Shown one piece after another: positions 34,165-43,457 of a stretch of DNA of 64,000 nt. Source of the stretch: Oscillospiraceae bacterium (GTDB lineage: Bacteria > Bacillota > Clostridia > Oscillospirales > Acutalibacteraceae). Made by a program: the position numbers and the translations under genes. How positions within the stretch are numbered: the stretch's first letter is position 1; each line of letters starts with the position of its first letter. The stretch is taken from NCBI GenBank assembly GCA_015065965.1, contig SVPH01000001.1, positions 123,963-187,962 of the forward strand, written 5' to 3'. Under the pieces are notes generated by a model. It had not been told where the DNA came from, made no database searches, and saw only the letters and a program-made list of their open reading frames with translations.

Positions 34165-35916
34165 ATGATGAATACATTTTCTATTGAAAAAGACGGATTT
34201 AAACTTAACGGCGAGCCTTTCAGAATAATTGCAGGCGCAATCCATTATTTCAGAGTTCCCGATGAATATTGGCGCGACAGGCTCCTTAAACTCAAGGCAT
34301 GCGGTTTCAACACTGTTGAAACTTATGTTGCATGGAATATGCATGAGCCTAAAGAAGGCGAGTTTGACTACAGCGGAATGCTTGATATTGAGCGTTTCCT
34401 TGATATTGCAGCCGAAATGGGTCTTTATGCAATAGTCAGACCGGGACCCTATATCTGCTCGGAGTGGGATTTCGGCGGATTGCCTTGGTGGCTTCTTAAA
34501 AATGATTCAATGGCACTTCGCTGCATGGATAAGGATTATATTGCAGCGGTTGACCGCTTTTTTGATGACTTTATGCCGCGCATAGTCAATCATCAGATTA
34601 CCAGAGGCGGCAACATAATTCTTGTTCAGGTTGAGAATGAATACGGCAGTTACGGTGATGACAGCGAATATATCCGCTATCTTGCCGACGGCATGAAAAA
34701 AAGAGGTATAGAAGTGCCTTTCTTCACTTCCGACGGCGCAGAATATCAGATGCTTACAGGCGGTACCGTGCCGGAAATACATAAAACAGCAAACTTCGGT
34801 TCAAGAGCGGCAGAGCAGTTTGCTCGCTTGAGAGAATATCAGCCCGACGGACCGCTTATGTGTACTGAATTCTGGAACGGTTGGTTTGACCATTGGACAG
34901 AAGAACACCACAGCCGTGATCCGCAGGATGCGGCAAATGCTCTTGATGAAATCCTTGCTCTCGGCGGCAGTGTATCAGCATATATGTTCCATGGCGGCAC
35001 AAACTTCGGCTACATGAACGGTGCAAACGATTATGATGCATATGAGCCCACAATTTCAAGTTATGATGATGATGCTCCCGTTAATGAAAACGGCGAACTT
35101 ACCGAGAAATACTTTAAATTCAAAGAAGTAATCTCAAAATATGCGCCTGTTCCCGAAGTGGAACTTCCTGAACCTGTTAAAAAGAAAAAATACGGCGAAA
35201 TCAAATTCACAAAATCTGCCAAACTTTTTGAAAATCTTGATGTTCTTTCAACACCCGTTGAATCGGTTATGCCCATGACTATGGAAAAACTCGGTCAAGG
35301 CTACGGATTTGTCCTTTACAAAGCCAATGTAAGAGGTCCGAGAGATGAGCAGAAAATCAGGCTTCAGGATGTTCATGACAGGGGATATATTTACAAAAAC
35401 GGTGAATTTGTAGGCGTTCAGTACAGAAACGATAAAGAACCCATGCATTCAATAAGCATTGAGGCGGAAGGCGCAGAACTTGCCGTTTTGGTTGAGAATA
35501 TGGGAAGAGTTAACTACGGAGCAAAACTTAAAGATGCAAAGGGTATTACTCAAGGCATCGGCTTTGGTAATAATTTTGTTTATCACTGGAAGAATTATCC
35601 TTTGCCGCTTAATGATGTGTCAAAGGTTGACTTCAAAGACGGAGTAGAACCTTTTGACGGAACACCGGTTCTGCTTAAAGCGGAATTTGATGTTGATGAA
35701 AAGTGTGACACATTTATCAAACTTCCGTCATTCAAAAAGGGCATAATCATTGTAAACAATAAAGTGATTTCAAGGTATTGGGAGGTTGGCCCTCAGCGTT
35801 CGGCATATGTTCCGGCACCGTTCCTTAAAGACGGCAAAAATGAAATCGTTGTTATGGAACTTGAAGGCTATAAAAACCCTGTTTGCGTGTTTGATGATGA
35901 GCCCGATTTAGGATAA
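34165..35916 (+). CDS. GH35 beta-galactosidase
   Basis: The 583-residue GH35 enzyme starts with FKLNGEPFRIIAGAIHYFRVP and has the acid/base motif QVENEYGSYG, the nucleophile strand MCTEFWNGWFDHW and GGTNFGYMNGAN, followed by beta-sandwich domains. It removes beta-linked galactose from oligosaccharides. No signal peptide is present, so it is cytoplasmic. It follows the altered histidine phosphatase by 11 bases and ends at a strong terminator. Confidence 0.96.
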   Translation: MMNTFSIEKDGFKLNGEPFRIIAGAIHYFRVPDEYWRDRLLKLKACGFNTVETYVAWNMHEPKEGEFDYSGMLDIERFLDIAAEMGLYAIVRPGPYICSEWDFGGLPWWLLKNDSMALRCMDKDYIAAVDRFFDDFMPRIVNHQITRGGNIILVQVENEYGSYGDDSEYIRYLADGMKKRGIEVPFFTSDGAEYQMLTGGTVPEIHKTANFGSRAAEQFARLREYQPDGPLMCTEFWNGWFDHWTEEHHSRDPQDAANALDEILALGGSVSAYMFHGGTNFGYMNGANDYDAYEPTISSYDDDAPVNENGELTEKYFKFKEVISKYAPVPEVELPEPVKKKKYGEIKFTKSAKLFENLDVLSTPVESVMPMTMEKLGQGYGFVLYKANVRGPRDEQKIRLQDVHDRGYIYKNGEFVGVQYRNDKEPMHSISIEAEGAELAVLVENMGRVNYGAKLKDAKGITQGIGFGNNFVYHWKNYPLPLNDVSKVDFKDGVEPFDGTPVLLKAEFDVDEKCDTFIKLPSFKKGIIIVNNKVISRYWEVGPQRSAYVPAPFLKDGKNEIVVMELEGYKNPVCVFDDEPDLG

Positions 35917-35922
35917 AATATT

Positions 35923-35958
35923 ACACCCGTTTCCGAAAAAGGAAACGGGTGTTTTTTT
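35923..35958 (+). terminator. Terminator after GH35
   Basis: A perfect twelve-base stem (ACACCCGTTTCC / GGAAACGGGTGT) and TTTTTTT. The convergent Thr-rich gene ends inside the T-run. Confidence 0.92.
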
Positions 35959-37627
35959 AACCGACTGTTATCTGATACTTTGCAATGTAGCCAAGGTAAG
36001 GTGAAGTTGTGTATGTGTTAAGGTCTGCAAAGTCAATGTCAATTGATTTTGTTTTACCTGCAGTAACAATTTCACCGTTTGTTGTGTAAACAAGGCAACT
36101 TGCCATATCATCTTGTGTACCTGCGTGAGTAAGGGTGTTAACTGTTATTCCGTTTGTGTTGATAAAACTTGTAAATCCGTCATAGCCGCCTTCATTACCG
36201 CAGGTTTGGAATTCTCTGTTTGACGATGATGAATAACCTGTAATTACAAATCCGCCGTCAGTTTTTACAATATCTGTGATGAAATCATTGTATATACCGG
36301 AAAGGGTTTTGCACCAGCGCTGAGTTCCGTTTGCGTTTATACGGAATACAAGCGCATCTATTCCGCCGCAATGGTGAACATCTTTGATTGTGCCGTCAGG
36401 GAAGTTTGAAGGAATAAGTTCGTAATTGCCGCCAACAACGCATCCGCCTTTGCCGTCAGGCGTAATGGCAGAAAAATCGTCTCTGCCGGTGGAAGAAATC
36501 GGGAAGCCCCATTGATATGTGCCTTCACTGTTATATTTAAGAACGACTGTGTCGGTATAACCGCCTGAAAGTTCATCAAAAACTGAAAAATCACCGGTTG
36601 TTGCCGCAGTGATGCAGGCTGCGAAAATATTTCCGTTTTCATCGCAGGTAATACCGTCAATTGTTGATGACGCATTACCGTGAAGATATTTTTTCCAAAG
36701 AATGTTTGTGTTCAGATCGAAGTTCATCAGAATTGCGCTCTGACCGGGCAAATCAGAAAAATCACCGGTTGTTGAGTATGATTTGCCGCCAACTACAAAG
36801 CCGTTTTCAGTGGCGGTAACACAGTAGAACATATCGGAGTTTTCGCCGCCGAAACTTTTTTTCGACTTAAGGTTTCCGTTTGAAGCAAGTCTGAGTATAA
36901 TTGCATCGTATGTGCCTGATGATTTATCGTTTGCTGCATAATCGGTTGCGTTTGTGTAGCCGACTGCAACATAAGTTCCGTCGCTGAGTACGGCAATATC
37001 TTCAAGTGTGACGCCGGAAGAAGTGCTTGCAAAAGCCTTTATCCATCTGCGTGTTCCTGTTTTGGAATATCTGGCAACAAAAGCATATGGCTTTTTCCAT
37101 TTTGTGTTTGTGTATGCGCTTTCAAAGTCACCGTCTTCTGAATTGGTAACACCGCAAACAACATATCCGCCGTCCGGAAGAGCAGCAATGCCGTTGATAA
37201 TATCGTCATCCGAGCCGCCGAAAACAGAGAGGTCTGTCTGCTCTGCAGTCAAAATATGGGGTCCTGCATCGGTTTCGACAGGTTTGGTTGTTTCTTTTCT
37301 TGTTGTTGTGGTAGTTGTAATTGGATTTGTTGTAGTGGTTGTAGTGGTTGTGGTGGTTGTGGTGGTTGTAGTTGTAGAGAGAGCAGTGGTAACAGGTTTT
37401 GTGGTTTCTGATGTGCCGGGCTGAGTAGTATGCTCCTCTGTTATATCCGTTGTCAGTTCGGTTGTTGTCTCCGTGACAGTTGTTGTTTCACATCCACAGT
37501 TAAGCGGACAGGTATCGGTTGGTATTATATCGCCGACGCCAACCCAGTTGCCGACTGTGTTTACAAGAAAAGCGAATATAAGAATAACCGTGCATATTAT
37601 CTTGCAAAAAAAGTTGCAGTCACACAT
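35957..37627 (-). CDS. Exported Thr-linker protein with propeller-like repeats
   Basis: The 556-residue protein has an N-terminal transmembrane/signal segment (about residues 7-28), a Cys-containing patch, a Thr-rich linker (about 47-120, including a run of 16 threonines) and about 430 residues of repeats. Each repeat is about 55-60 residues with a G-G-Y/F-V-V/I-x-G-x-T/S core (GGYVVCGVTNSEDGDF, NGFVVGGKSYSTTGDF, GGFVITGYSSS), suggesting a beta-propeller outside the cell. No catalytic motif is recognised; a binding or surface role is likely. The linker is of the type used by surface enzymes of Ruminococcus. Confidence 0.75.
   Translation of the reverse strand: MCDCNFFCKIICTVILIFAFLVNTVGNWVGVGDIIPTDTCPLNCGCETTTVTETTTELTTDITEEHTTQPGTSETTKPVTTALSTTTTTTTTTTTTTTTTNPITTTTTTRKETTKPVETDAGPHILTAEQTDLSVFGGSDDDIINGIAALPDGGYVVCGVTNSEDGDFESAYTNTKWKKPYAFVARYSKTGTRRWIKAFASTSSGVTLEDIAVLSDGTYVAVGYTNATDYAANDKSSGTYDAIILRLASNGNLKSKKSFGGENSDMFYCVTATENGFVVGGKSYSTTGDFSDLPGQSAILMNFDLNTNILWKKYLHGNASSTIDGITCDENGNIFAACITAATTGDFSVFDELSGGYTDTVVLKYNSEGTYQWGFPISSTGRDDFSAITPDGKGGCVVGGNYELIPSNFPDGTIKDVHHCGGIDALVFRINANGTQRWCKTLSGIYNDFITDIVKTDGGFVITGYSSSSNREFQTCGNEGGYDGFTSFINTNGITVNTLTHAGTQDDMASCLVYTTNGEIVTAGKTKSIDIDFADLNTYTTSPYLGYIAKYQITVG
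37301..37380 (-). repeat. Low-complexity ACA/ACC tract encoding the Thr linker
   Basis: On the plus strand it reads as repeated GTT/GTG/GTA triplets. It codes for the poly-Thr linker of the exported protein and may vary in length by slippage. Confidence 0.8.
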
Positions 37628-37737
37628 GATATTACCCCCTAAAATATTTATACACTTGAATTATATCATAAAAAAGGTCAAAAAGCAATAGCCGACAGAT
37701 TGTTCTGCCGGCTACTGATAATGTAAAATTAATGTAA

Positions 37738-38880
37738 TCAGATTTCAGGGATTTCGATTTCAATTTCTCTGCCGAGTTCAGCAGAGCGTGAAATACCGTC
37801 AATGATTGCCTGATTGTAAAGAATCTGGCTGCAGGGAACAGGTGCTTCGCCGTCTTCCTTAACAGCATCAATGAAAGAGCGGATTTTAACATCAAAGCAG
37901 TCAACGTTATTTTCCTTCATGGGAATATATGTTTCAATCTGCTCGCCTGCGATTTCGTGATAAATAACAAGAGGACCGCCGATGCTGCCGTTCCAGCATT
38001 CGGTTGAAGGAATTCTTACCGAACCCTTTGTACCCATGATGATTGTGTCACCCGGTGTGTCAAGGTTCATAGCCCAAGCAATTCTGAAGTCAAGAATTAT
38101 GCCGCCTTCAAGACGGATAAAGCCTGCTGCAAAGTCATCAACACCAAAAACATCATGATGCTCGTAACTGGGGCTCTTGCCGAAGAAATCTGACTTATAG
38201 CCTGAAACTGTAAGGGGCTTGGGATATCCGATTGAGTTAAGAACCATATCAAGTGAATAGCATCCGATATCGCCGAGAGCACCGATACCTGCTGTTTCTT
38301 TTTCAATGAACGATGTGCCGAAGGGTGTGGGGATACCTCTTCTTCTGCCGCCGCCTGTCTGAATATAATAGATTTTGCCGAGTTCACCGCTCTGAACAAC
38401 TTTTTTGAGCATCTTCATGTTCTCGTCAAAACGGGGCTGGAAGCCGATTGAAAGCACTGCGTTGCTTGCTTTTTCTGCCTTGCAGATTGCAACAGCTTCT
38501 TCAAGAGTAACGCACATGGGTTTTTCAAGAAGAACGCTTACATTGTGTTCAAGGGCATAGATTGTGCATTCCGCATGTGTTGCATTGTAAGTACAAACGC
38601 TTACAGCATCGCATTCGCCTGCATCAATGAGTTCCTTGTGGCTGGGGTAGAATTTAACGTTGTCACCAACATTATATCTTTTGCAAAATGCTTCTGCCTT
38701 GCCGGGAACAAGGTCTGCTGCTGCAACGATTTCAACGTCGGGGCATTTCTGATATGCCTTTACGTGAGCCTCTGCAATCCAGCCTGTGCCGATGATGCCG
38801 ACCTTTACTTTTTTGCTCATATCTCTTACTTTTTCTTCTACGGGAGCATCTTTGAACTTATCAAGAATATTTTCTGCCAT
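37738..38880 (-). CDS. Gfo/Idh/MocA family oxidoreductase
   Basis: The 380-residue dehydrogenase has a nucleotide-binding start after a 25-residue extension (VGIIGTGWIAEAHVKAY), the EKPMCVTLEEA motif with the catalytic-site lysine, and a GIGALGDIGCYSLDMVL segment with the active-site Asp/His-type pattern. It oxidises or reduces a sugar or cyclitol with NAD(P). It is followed in transcription order after a TIM-barrel isomerase gene (26 bases apart), a pairing common in inositol or sugar-derivative pathways. The exact substrate cannot be read from sequence. Confidence 0.9.
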   Translation of the reverse strand: MAENILDKFKDAPVEEKVRDMSKKVKVGIIGTGWIAEAHVKAYQKCPDVEIVAAADLVPGKAEAFCKRYNVGDNVKFYPSHKELIDAGECDAVSVCTYNATHAECTIYALEHNVSVLLEKPMCVTLEEAVAICKAEKASNAVLSIGFQPRFDENMKMLKKVVQSGELGKIYYIQTGGGRRRGIPTPFGTSFIEKETAGIGALGDIGCYSLDMVLNSIGYPKPLTVSGYKSDFFGKSPSYEHHDVFGVDDFAAGFIRLEGGIILDFRIAWAMNLDTPGDTIIMGTKGSVRIPSTECWNGSIGGPLVIYHEIAGEQIETYIPMKENNVDCFDVKIRSFIDAVKEDGEAPVPCSQILYNQAIIDGISRSAELGREIEIEIPEI

Positions 38881-38905
38881 AACATTTTACCTCGTTTTCT
38901 ATTTG

Positions 38906-39733
38906 TTACCAGCCGAGAGTTTTAAGATATTCTCTGCTGAGAGTTACTGAATTCACGGGAGTGTTGCCTTTTGCAGGGCTGTCCTGTTCAACAACTACCC
39001 ATTCTGCGCCTGCATCTTCGCTTGCGGCAAGGATTGCAGGGATATCCTGAACGCCGTGTCCGACAGGCATAAAGGAGAAAGCGTCTTCTTCCTGTGCGGC
39101 ATCTTCCTCTTCATCTATGCCTATAAGGTCGTAGAGTTTGCCGAGTTTGTCACCGCTCTTCATGAAATCTTTAAGGTGAACAACAGGTGATCTGCCGCTG
39201 TATTTGTTAATATATTCGGCAGGATTTACGCCTGCAACATTTACCCAGCATGTGTCGATTTCTGTTTTGAGAAGGTCTGCAGGTATGCTTGAATAGAGCA
39301 CATCAAGAGCATAGTCATCGCCTATTTTGACAAACTCAAAATCATGGTTATGATAAAGCAACTGAACTCCGAGATTTTTGGCTGTTTCTGCAATCTTGCG
39401 GATGCCTTCAACTGTTGCGGCAAAGCCGTCTGTGCCGGGTCTGCATTCCTCTGTAAGATAGGGAACTGCAACATATTTGCAACCGATTTTTGCATAGTCT
39501 GCAAGGACGGCTTCGGGGTTTTCAAGCATGTCATAATAGGGAACATGAGCAGAAATGGGAATAATACCGATTTCGTCACAGAAAGCCTTGATTTTTTCAG
39601 GGTCTTCGCCGAAAAGACCTGCAAACTCAACGCCGTCATAGCCGATTTCCTTCATAAGTTTTATTGTGCCGTAAAAATCTTTTTCCATCTCATCTCTGAC
39701 CGAGTAGAGTTGAACGGCAACGGGAAGTTTCAT
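38906..39733 (-). CDS. Sugar phosphate isomerase/epimerase (TIM barrel)
   Basis: The 275-residue protein of the xylose-isomerase-like AP_endonuc_2 fold begins LPVAVQLYSVRDEMEKDFYGTI, has LLYHNHDFEF, TEIDTCWVNVAGV and VHLKDF with metal-binding Glu, Asp and His, and ends with WVVVEQDSP. Such enzymes handle sugars or inositol intermediates. ATG 39733 with TAGGAG is preferred over a GTG three codons upstream. It is probably co-transcribed with the Gfo/Idh/MocA gene. Confidence 0.9.
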   Translation of the reverse strand: MKLPVAVQLYSVRDEMEKDFYGTIKLMKEIGYDGVEFAGLFGEDPEKIKAFCDEIGIIPISAHVPYYDMLENPEAVLADYAKIGCKYVAVPYLTEECRPGTDGFAATVEGIRKIAETAKNLGVQLLYHNHDFEFVKIGDDYALDVLYSSIPADLLKTEIDTCWVNVAGVNPAEYINKYSGRSPVVHLKDFMKSGDKLGKLYDLIGIDEEEDAAQEEDAFSFMPVGHGVQDIPAILAASEDAGAEWVVVEQDSPAKGNTPVNSVTLSREYLKTLGW

Positions 39734-39787
39734 TGGAATCACTCCTATGTTTATTATACAGTTTATAGTATCATATCTTTGATTTGG

Positions 39788-40627
39788 TTACAAGGCTTTT
39801 TTGATATTTTCAAGAACGGAATACGGAATTTTCATGTTGCCGAGACCTGTACCGATTGATATATGGGGTTTCATTTTAGCGTGAAAGTCTGTGCCGCCGG
39901 ATATCATAAGACCGAGTTCTTTTGCCATTGATTGGTATTTTTGCTGCATTTCGGGGGTATAATCCGTGTAATATCCTTCAAGGCCGTTCAGTCCGTAACC
40001 TTTAAGTTCAATAAGAAATTCTTTGATTTTTTCATCGCCAAGTTTTGTCAGATGCGGATGAGCGAGGAACGAAACGCCGCCGCAGGATTTGATAAGTTCG
40101 ATTGCTTCCTTCGCGGAAAGCCGCTGTTGTTCGCAATATGCATACTGACCTGCGGACATATATTTATCAAAGCCCTCTTTAACGCTTTTTGTGTAACCTT
40201 TATCCATCAAAACTCTTGCAAAATGCGCTCTGCCTACAAAATTATTCGGTGCAAGTGCGCGGACTTCTTCAAGAGTGATGTCAAAGCCGAGTTCATTCAG
40301 TCTTTGACATGTCACATGATTCCTTGCTATCCTTAAATCAACAACTTCTTCAAGCGTTCTGAGTAAATCGGAATTTTCAATATCAATATAATAGCCTAAA
40401 ATATGTGTTTCGGTTTCAGACTTAACTGAAAATTCAATAGCAGGGACAACCTCAACTCCTATTCTTTCGCCTTCTTCCATTGCCTCGCGAATACCGTCGA
40501 TAGTGTCATGGTCAGAGAGAGCAATTGCCGAAAGCCCTGCTTTTTTTGCCTCACGCACAACCTCGGCAGGGGTCATTGAACCGTCGGATTTAAGGGAGTG
40601 CGTGTGTAAATCAATATATCTTTCCAT
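39788..40627 (-). CDS. PHP-domain phosphoesterase
   Basis: The 279-residue PHP protein of the TrpH/YciV type starts MERYIDLHTHSLKSDGSMTP with the first metal-binding His pair, then LSDHDTIDGI, and has GVSFLAHPHLTKLG and GGTDFHAKMKP late. RNase AM/YciV-type enzymes cleave short RNAs or nucleoside 3',5'-bisphosphates. The start with the T-H-T-H pair is chosen at ATG 40627; the frame's upstream 15 codons look non-native. It is a single gene divergent from ktrB. Confidence 0.88.
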   Translation of the reverse strand: MERYIDLHTHSLKSDGSMTPAEVVREAKKAGLSAIALSDHDTIDGIREAMEEGERIGVEVVPAIEFSVKSETETHILGYYIDIENSDLLRTLEEVVDLRIARNHVTCQRLNELGFDITLEEVRALAPNNFVGRAHFARVLMDKGYTKSVKEGFDKYMSAGQYAYCEQQRLSAKEAIELIKSCGGVSFLAHPHLTKLGDEKIKEFLIELKGYGLNGLEGYYTDYTPEMQQKYQSMAKELGLMISGGTDFHAKMKPHISIGTGLGNMKIPYSVLENIKKAL

Positions 40628-40679
40628 AGTATCACCGCCTACCATTTTATCACTCATAAAACACATTTTCAAGGTACAG

Positions 40680-40708
40680 TTGAAAAATATGGCTACATAT
40701 GATATTAT
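40680..40708 (+). promoter_or_regulatory. Promoter of ktrBA
   Basis: TTGAAA, a 17-base spacer and TATTAT, ending 30 bases upstream of ktrB. Confidence 0.6.
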
Positions 40709-40738
40709 TTATTAGAGTAAAAATTCAGAGGTTTTTAA

Positions 40739-42073
40739 ATGAAAAGAAAATTTTCGCAAACAAGAATAATAGCAATAGGTTATATTTCAATAATTTTAAT
40801 AGGAACTCTTCTGTTGATGCTGCCTTTTGCATCGCAAAGCGGCGAGAGTGCAGGATTTGTGCCTGCTTTGTTTACAGCGGTTTCATCTTCATGCGTAACG
40901 GGTCTTATTGTACTTGATACGGCAACGAGTTGGACTCTTTTCGGTCAGATAGTTATAATTTGTCTGATTCAGATAGGCGGTCTGGGTTTTATGACTATTG
41001 CCACCATGTTTTCAATGCTCCTTAAAAGAAAAATGGGTCTGCGTGAAAGAGAAATAATGGTTGAAAGCATCAATACTGAGCATATAGGCTCAATTCGCAA
41101 CCTTACAGGCAAAATCATTGTAGGTACAGCGATTTTTGAGAGCGCAGGCGCATTGCTGCTTGCAACAAGGTTTATTCCGAGATTCGGCTTGGGCAGAGGA
41201 ATATGGTATTCAGTTTTTCATTCGATCTCGGCATTCTGCAATGCAGGGTTTGACCTTATGGGAATAACCGAGCCTTATGCTTCACTTACCGGATTTTCGG
41301 ATGATGTTGTTGTCATTCTGACATTATCCATGCTTATTATAGTCGGAGGCATAGGCTTCCTTGTATGGGATGATATCAGTAAAAAGAAACTGAAGTTCAA
41401 ATATTATCAACTTCACACAAAAATTGTTTTGAGCGTTACAGCACTGCTGCTTATAATCCCTGCAATTCTTTTCCTTATATTTGAAAGAGATTTTACAAAT
41501 GAAGGATTGTCTTTTGGTCACAGTTTGCTTAATGCGTTGTTCGATTCCGTTACGGCAAGAACGGCAGGATTTAACTCAACCGATACTGCAGCGCTTTCGC
41601 CTGCAAGCAAAATTTTGACAGTGTTCCTGATGTTCATAGGCGGTTCACCCGGTTCAACTGCAGGCGGTATAAAAACAACAACACTTGCGGTTATTGCAAT
41701 TTCAACTTTTAACGGAATTACCCGCCGCCAGTCAAAAGGTATTTTCGGCAGAAGGCTTGAGAAGGATGCAATCCACAAAGCAAGTTCCGTTGCATTCACA
41801 AATTTAAGCCTTGCAATTTTTGGCGTTATTGCAATTCTTGCCATTCAGCCGAATATGGACATAGGCGATGTTGTTTTTGAATGCGTTTCCGCAATAGGTA
41901 CTGTCGGCATGACAACGGGCATAACCCGTGACCTTGCAACTGCGTCAAGGCTTATTGTTGCATTTCTGATGTTCTGCGGCAGGGTAGGCAGCGTTTCGTT
42001 TGCCCTTGCACTTATGGAAAAGAAAGCGGCACCGCCCGTTAAAAATCCCAGAGAAAAAATTACGATAGGTTAA
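40739..42073 (+). CDS. ktrB: TrkH/KtrB-type potassium transporter
   Basis: The 444-residue membrane protein has four M-P-M repeats with pore glycines (SSCVTGLIVLDT, SAFCNAGFDLMG, ARTAGFNSTDTAAL, SAIGTVGMTTGIT) and the GGSPGSTAGGIKTTTLAV segment, as in KtrB. It imports K+ (possibly with Na+) and depends on the KtrA ring encoded downstream. Start at ATG 40739 with AGAGG. One operon with ktrA, ten bases apart. Confidence 0.95.
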   Translation: MKRKFSQTRIIAIGYISIILIGTLLLMLPFASQSGESAGFVPALFTAVSSSCVTGLIVLDTATSWTLFGQIVIICLIQIGGLGFMTIATMFSMLLKRKMGLREREIMVESINTEHIGSIRNLTGKIIVGTAIFESAGALLLATRFIPRFGLGRGIWYSVFHSISAFCNAGFDLMGITEPYASLTGFSDDVVVILTLSMLIIVGGIGFLVWDDISKKKLKFKYYQLHTKIVLSVTALLLIIPAILFLIFERDFTNEGLSFGHSLLNALFDSVTARTAGFNSTDTAALSPASKILTVFLMFIGGSPGSTAGGIKTTTLAVIAISTFNGITRRQSKGIFGRRLEKDAIHKASSVAFTNLSLAIFGVIAILAIQPNMDIGDVVFECVSAIGTVGMTTGITRDLATASRLIVAFLMFCGRVGSVSFALALMEKKAAPPVKNPREKITIG

Positions 42074-42083
42074 GGTGAAAAAT

Positions 42084-42728
42084 ATGAAGTCGTTTCTTAT
42101 AATAGGTATGGGTCATTTCGGTCATCATCTTTGCAAAAGCCTTGCAGAGACCGAGTGTGAAATAATGATAGTTGACCAAAATGAAGAGGCAATCGAAGAT
42201 ATGCTGCCGTATGTTGTCAGCGCAAAAATCGGTGACTGCACAAATATTGAAGTGCTGAAAACTTTTGATATCCCGTCATTTGATACATGTTTTGTATGCA
42301 TAGGCGAAAACTTTCAAAACAGCCTTGAGATAACAAGCCAACTCAAAGAATGCGGTGCAAAGAAAGTTATCAGCAAGGCGGACAGAGATATTCAGGAAAA
42401 ATTTCTGCTGCGCAACGGTGCGGATGAAGTCATTTATCCCGAAAAGAATATGGCGGAGCGTTATGCGGTGACCGAAAGCAGCGAGCATATATTTAACTAT
42501 ATTGACCTTGGCAGCGATTATTCGATTTTTGAGATTGATGTTCTTGACCGGTGGGTCGGTAAAACGGTAAAAGAACTCAATTTCAGAGTTAAGTATAACC
42601 TTGTTGTTCTTGCAACCAAGAAAAACGGAGAAGTAAAACCTGTTGTTTCGGGCGACAGGCGTTTTGAAAGAGATGAGCATCTTCTTGTGCTCGGTAAGGA
42701 AGAAGATGTTCGTAAGGTTACGAAATAA
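42084..42728 (+). CDS. ktrA: TrkA/KtrA-type potassium channel regulatory subunit
   Basis: The 214-residue RCK protein begins FLIIGMGHFGHHLCKSLAETECEIMIVD (nucleotide-binding Rossmann) and has a C-terminal TrkA_C domain ending in a GDRRFERDEHLLVLGKEEDV segment. It forms the cytoplasmic gating ring of KtrB. The ATG at 42084 with AAGGTG is preferred over GTG at 42075, which overlaps that site. Confidence 0.95.
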   Translation: MKSFLIIGMGHFGHHLCKSLAETECEIMIVDQNEEAIEDMLPYVVSAKIGDCTNIEVLKTFDIPSFDTCFVCIGENFQNSLEITSQLKECGAKKVISKADRDIQEKFLLRNGADEVIYPEKNMAERYAVTESSEHIFNYIDLGSDYSIFEIDVLDRWVGKTVKELNFRVKYNLVVLATKKNGEVKPVVSGDRRFERDEHLLVLGKEEDVRKVTK

Positions 42729-42789
42729 GATTGACAAACTCGCATTAATAATGTAAAATTTTATTATCAAATTTTTGGAGGTAATTATT

Positions 42790-43353
42790 ATGGTTTTAGC
42801 CGCTGTAGGTAAAAATGGTACCGGTAAGGACTTTTTCCTTGAATATGTTGCAAAAACTTACGGTTTCCCTATGATTTCAATTGGTGATGTTGTTAGAGAA
42901 CTCGCTGCCCAGGACGGTCTTGAACTCACTCGTGATAATCTTCACGCAACATCAAAGAAGTATATGGCTGCAAACGGTCAGACTTTCTTCCCTGAAATGA
43001 TTGTTAAAAAGATTAAAGAATCGGACAGCCCCAATTTCCTTGTTTCGGGCATTCGTCCTCCCTCAGATATTGAGGTTTTCAAAAAGGCTTTCGGCGACAA
43101 GTTCGTGCTTGTTGACGTTGTTATCAGCGATGATGAAGTACGTTATCAGAGAATGCTTGCAAGAGGCTCAGAGAGAGATGGCAAGAGCGTTGAAAAACTT
43201 CGCGAAAATGACCTTCATGAAGAAGAAATCTTCCACACCAGTGAGAGTGAAAAAATGGCTGATTACATCATGAAGAATGACGGAACAGTTGACGATTTCT
43301 ATGCAGGCGTTAAGGATTTCTACGATAACTACCTTAAGGCAAAACTTGACTAA
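42790..43353 (+). CDS. P-loop nucleotide kinase (dephospho-CoA kinase/UPF0200-like)
   Basis: The 187-residue protein has a Walker A loop GKNGTGKDFFLEYV and a lid and NMP-binding region (ISIGDVVRELAAQDGLEL, LVSGIRPPSDIEVF, RYQRMLARGSERDG), resembling archaeal UPF0200 and dephospho-CoA-kinase-like proteins. The substrate is not clear. ATG 42790 with GGAGGT is chosen over a TTG five codons upstream. It follows ktrA by 61 bases and precedes a strong terminator, so it may be a third gene in the unit. Confidence 0.75.
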   Translation: MVLAAVGKNGTGKDFFLEYVAKTYGFPMISIGDVVRELAAQDGLELTRDNLHATSKKYMAANGQTFFPEMIVKKIKESDSPNFLVSGIRPPSDIEVFKKAFGDKFVLVDVVISDDEVRYQRMLARGSERDGKSVEKLRENDLHEEEIFHTSESEKMADYIMKNDGTVDDFYAGVKDFYDNYLKAKLD

Positions 43354-43363
43354 AAGAAAAGGC

Positions 43364-43392
43364 GGCAGACCATACACGGTCTGCTGTTTTTG
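43364..43392 (+). terminator. Terminator of the ktrBA-kinase unit
   Basis: GCAGACC / GGTCTGC with a six-base loop is followed by TGTTTTT. Confidence 0.8.
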
Positions 43393-43405
43393 ATTTGCAT
43401 ATCAA

Positions 43406-43438
43406 AACCCGTGTACTGCAATGAGCAATACACGGGTT
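43406..43438 (-). terminator. Terminator of the Fn3-type secreted protein gene
   Basis: A ten-base stem (AACCCGTGTA / TACACGGGTT) with a 13-base loop lies after the minus-strand stop at 43458. The T-run on that strand is short (TTTTG). Confidence 0.65.
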
Positions 43439-43457
43439 AATTTATATTGTTATTTTA

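Noticed and set aside
37301..37395. CRISPR-like or satellite repeat
   Set aside because: The triplet repetition is the coding tract of a poly-Thr linker, without spacers.
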